In this document: one piece after another, positions 62,415 through 64,000 of the stretch
Position numbering within the stretch: the stretch's first letter is position 1
Layout of the letters: each line of letters opens with the position of its first letter
Assembly (NCBI GenBank): GCA_934668515.1
Contig: CAKUNS010000001.1
Span: forward strand, 1-64,000
DNA: 64,000 nt
Origin: an uncultured Eggerthellaceae bacterium
GTDB lineage: Bacteria > Actinomycetota > Coriobacteriia > Coriobacteriales > Eggerthellaceae
Direction of reading: 5' to 3'
The notes under the pieces: generated by a model
The model's input: only the letters and a program-made list of their open reading frames with translations
What the model was told of the DNA's origin: nothing
Databases searched by the model: none
Position numbers and translations under genes: made by a program

Positions 62415-63985
62415 GCAACGAAACGAACAAGTTTCAGGGCGTGAGCGCCGCCATGGTCTACCTGGTGGGAGCCGGTCCTGGTGACCCGGGCTTGCTGACC
62501 TTGCGTGCGCAGGAATTGCTCTCAAACGCCGACGAGGTTATTTACGACTACCTGGCCTCGGATGCAGTCATGCGTTTCGCGCGGCCCGAAGCCAAGAAGA
62601 TCTTCGTGGGCAAGAAGGGCTTCTCGAATCACGTTACGCAGGAAGAGATCAACGCGCTGTTGGTTGCCGAAGCTCTTGCGCGGCCCGGCGCGAACATCGT
62701 TCGCCTGAAGGGCGGCGATCCGTTCGTCTTCGGTCGCGGCGGCGAGGAAGCGCTCGAGCTTGTTGCGAACGGCATTAGCTTTGAGGTGGTGCCCGGCATC
62801 ACGGCCGGTGTTGCCGCATGTGCCTATGCGGGCATCCCCGTCACTCATCGTGGGTTGGCAAGCGCCGTTACCTTGGTGACCGGTCACGAGACTCCCGACA
62901 AGTCCGAAAGCGCCATTAATTGGGAATCGTTCGCGCAAAATGCGGGTACGCTGTGCTTCTATATGGGCGTGCGCGATCTTCCCCGCATCGTCGAGCGCTT
63001 GGTTCATTTCGGCAGGCCCGAGAACACGCCCGTCGCGCTTGTTCGCTGGGGCACCACGCCCGAACAAGAGGTTCTTTCGGGGACGCTGGGCGATATCGTC
63101 GAGAAGGTGGAAAAAGCCCAGTTCAAGGCTCCGGCCATCATCGTTGTCGGCGATGCCGTCACGCTGCGCGGCAAGCTTGCGTGGTTCGACGTCAGGCCGC
63201 TGTTCGGCAAGCGCATCGCGGTCACGCGCTCTCGCGAGCAGGCGTCGGCTTTGTCGTCCCGCCTTCGCGATCTGGGCGCCGACCCTGTTGAGTTCCCTGT
63301 CATCAAAACGGTCGCGCGCCCGGTCGATGGCACGATCGAGGCTGCTGCCGATTCCCTTGGCTCGTACGATTGGGTCGTGTTCACGTCTGCGAACGGCGTT
63401 AACAGCTTCTTCGAGCAGCTCGATGTGATGGGGAAGGATGCCCGCGCGTTCGGCGGCGCCAAGGTATGCGCCATCGGGCCGGCCACGGCTCAGCTCCTTG
63501 CCGATCGCGGCATCAGGGCGGATGTCGTTCCGCCGCGTTTCGTTGCCGAGTCGGTTGCCGAAACGCTGATCGACGAAGGCGTTGGCAAGGGAAGCCGCGT
63601 GCTTGTCCTGCGTGCCGCCGTCGCTCGTGACGCGATGATCGACTCCCTGCGTGAACAAGGCGCCGAGGTTGACGTGGTTGCCGTGTACGATACCGTCATG
63701 CCCGACGAAGCCGATCAGGTGAAGCGCATGCGCGCCCTGCTTGAAGAGGGCTCGCTTGATGCAGTGACCTTCACGTCGTCTTCGACTGTGCGCAATTTCT
63801 GCTCGATGCTGTCCGACGATATGGGCGTTGATTCGTTCGCGAAGGCCATGGAAGGCGTTGCCTGCTTGAGCATCGGACCGATCACCTCGCAGACGATGCG
63901 CGATTCCGGCTTGACCGTGACTGCCGAGGCCGCCGAGTATACCATCCCCGGCTTGGTTCAGGTGGTTGGCGAGACGTTCGCTTAA
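62411..63985 (+). CDS. cobA/hemD: Fused uroporphyrinogen-III C-methyltransferase and uroporphyrinogen-III synthase
   Basis: 524 residues. Residues 12-260 are the SAM-dependent methyltransferase (VYLVGAGPGDPGLLTLRA, VRLKGGDPFVFGRGGEE, VVPGITAGVAACAYAGIP, THRG). From about 265 a HemD domain begins (GKRIAVTRSREQAS) and ends in SIGPITSQTM. Together they turn hydroxymethylbilane into precorrin-2, the branch to siroheme. The fusion is common in anaerobes. It is the last visible gene of the operon, 15 bases from the window end. Confidence 0.96.
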   Translation: MSNETNKFQGVSAAMVYLVGAGPGDPGLLTLRAQELLSNADEVIYDYLASDAVMRFARPEAKKIFVGKKGFSNHVTQEEINALLVAEALARPGANIVRLKGGDPFVFGRGGEEALELVANGISFEVVPGITAGVAACAYAGIPVTHRGLASAVTLVTGHETPDKSESAINWESFAQNAGTLCFYMGVRDLPRIVERLVHFGRPENTPVALVRWGTTPEQEVLSGTLGDIVEKVEKAQFKAPAIIVVGDAVTLRGKLAWFDVRPLFGKRIAVTRSREQASALSSRLRDLGADPVEFPVIKTVARPVDGTIEAAADSLGSYDWVVFTSANGVNSFFEQLDVMGKDARAFGGAKVCAIGPATAQLLADRGIRADVVPPRFVAESVAETLIDEGVGKGSRVLVLRAAVARDAMIDSLREQGAEVDVVAVYDTVMPDEADQVKRMRALLEEGSLDAVTFTSSSTVRNFCSMLSDDMGVDSFAKAMEGVACLSIGPITSQTMRDSGLTVTAEAAEYTIPGLVQVVGETFA

Positions 63986-64000
63986 TCGCCGGTGCGAGGT

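Overview
The window looks like chromosome of a high-GC, strictly anaerobic, menaquinone-type member of the Coriobacteriia (Eggerthellales, Eggerthella/Gordonibacter-like). This is inferred from codon and GC style, actinobacterial gene families (PspC, tandem YhgE/Pip, LytTR) and the Dsr and cytochrome-b modules. No rRNA, tRNA or CRISPR array was recognised, so the genus is not proven.

Layout. 1-522: one end of an IS3-family (IS150-like) element, cut by the window edge. 984-8096: serA (minus), then a leucine-rich-repeat protein, a DUF2201-type VWA protein and its MoxR-like AAA+ ATPase. 8334-14910: an orphan LytTR regulator, pgi, and the hydrogenase maturation genes hypF-hypC-hypD. 15068-21237: a CBS/CorC protein, a PspC membrane protein, a secreted lysozyme-like protein behind a structured leader, two TrkA-type NAD-binding proteins and purB. 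21340-24095 (minus): a fused DNA-deoxyinosine glycosylase/Vsr endonuclease and a Tat-exported protein of unknown role. 24336-42894: an OmpR/histidine-kinase pair, purC, two YhgE/Pip membrane proteins, a small membrane protein, a GH25 lysozyme, a 58-residue peptide with an NCS1 permease, gtrA, an acyl-CoA ligase, a GNAT acetyltransferase, leuS and tatA. 43149-44873 (minus): a DUF218 protein and a LysR regulator with a cysteine-rich tail.

45340-63985 is the most notable part: an almost uninterrupted dissimilatory sulfite reductase island. Its order is DsrM-like and DsrK-like paralogues, a 2[4Fe-4S] ferredoxin, dsrA, dsrB, an unknown 127-residue protein, dsrD, an RsbRD_N-type protein, dsrMKJOP, dsrC and dsrN. 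The siroheme genes follow directly: precorrin-2 dehydrogenase, hemA, hemC and a cobA/hemD fusion, joined by 4-base overlaps. The genes form one logical unit. HemA, HemC, CobA/HemD and the dehydrogenase make siroheme (or sirohydrochlorin), DsrN would amidate it, DsrAB uses it to reduce sulfite, DsrC carries the sulfur as a trisulfide, and DsrMKJOP returns electrons from the membrane. dsrD is present, and dsrEFH and dsrL are absent from the window. This fits the reductive (respiratory) direction. The divergent LysR regulator, the extra DsrMK-like pair, the ferredoxin and the 127-residue protein are the lineage-specific additions that most deserve attention.
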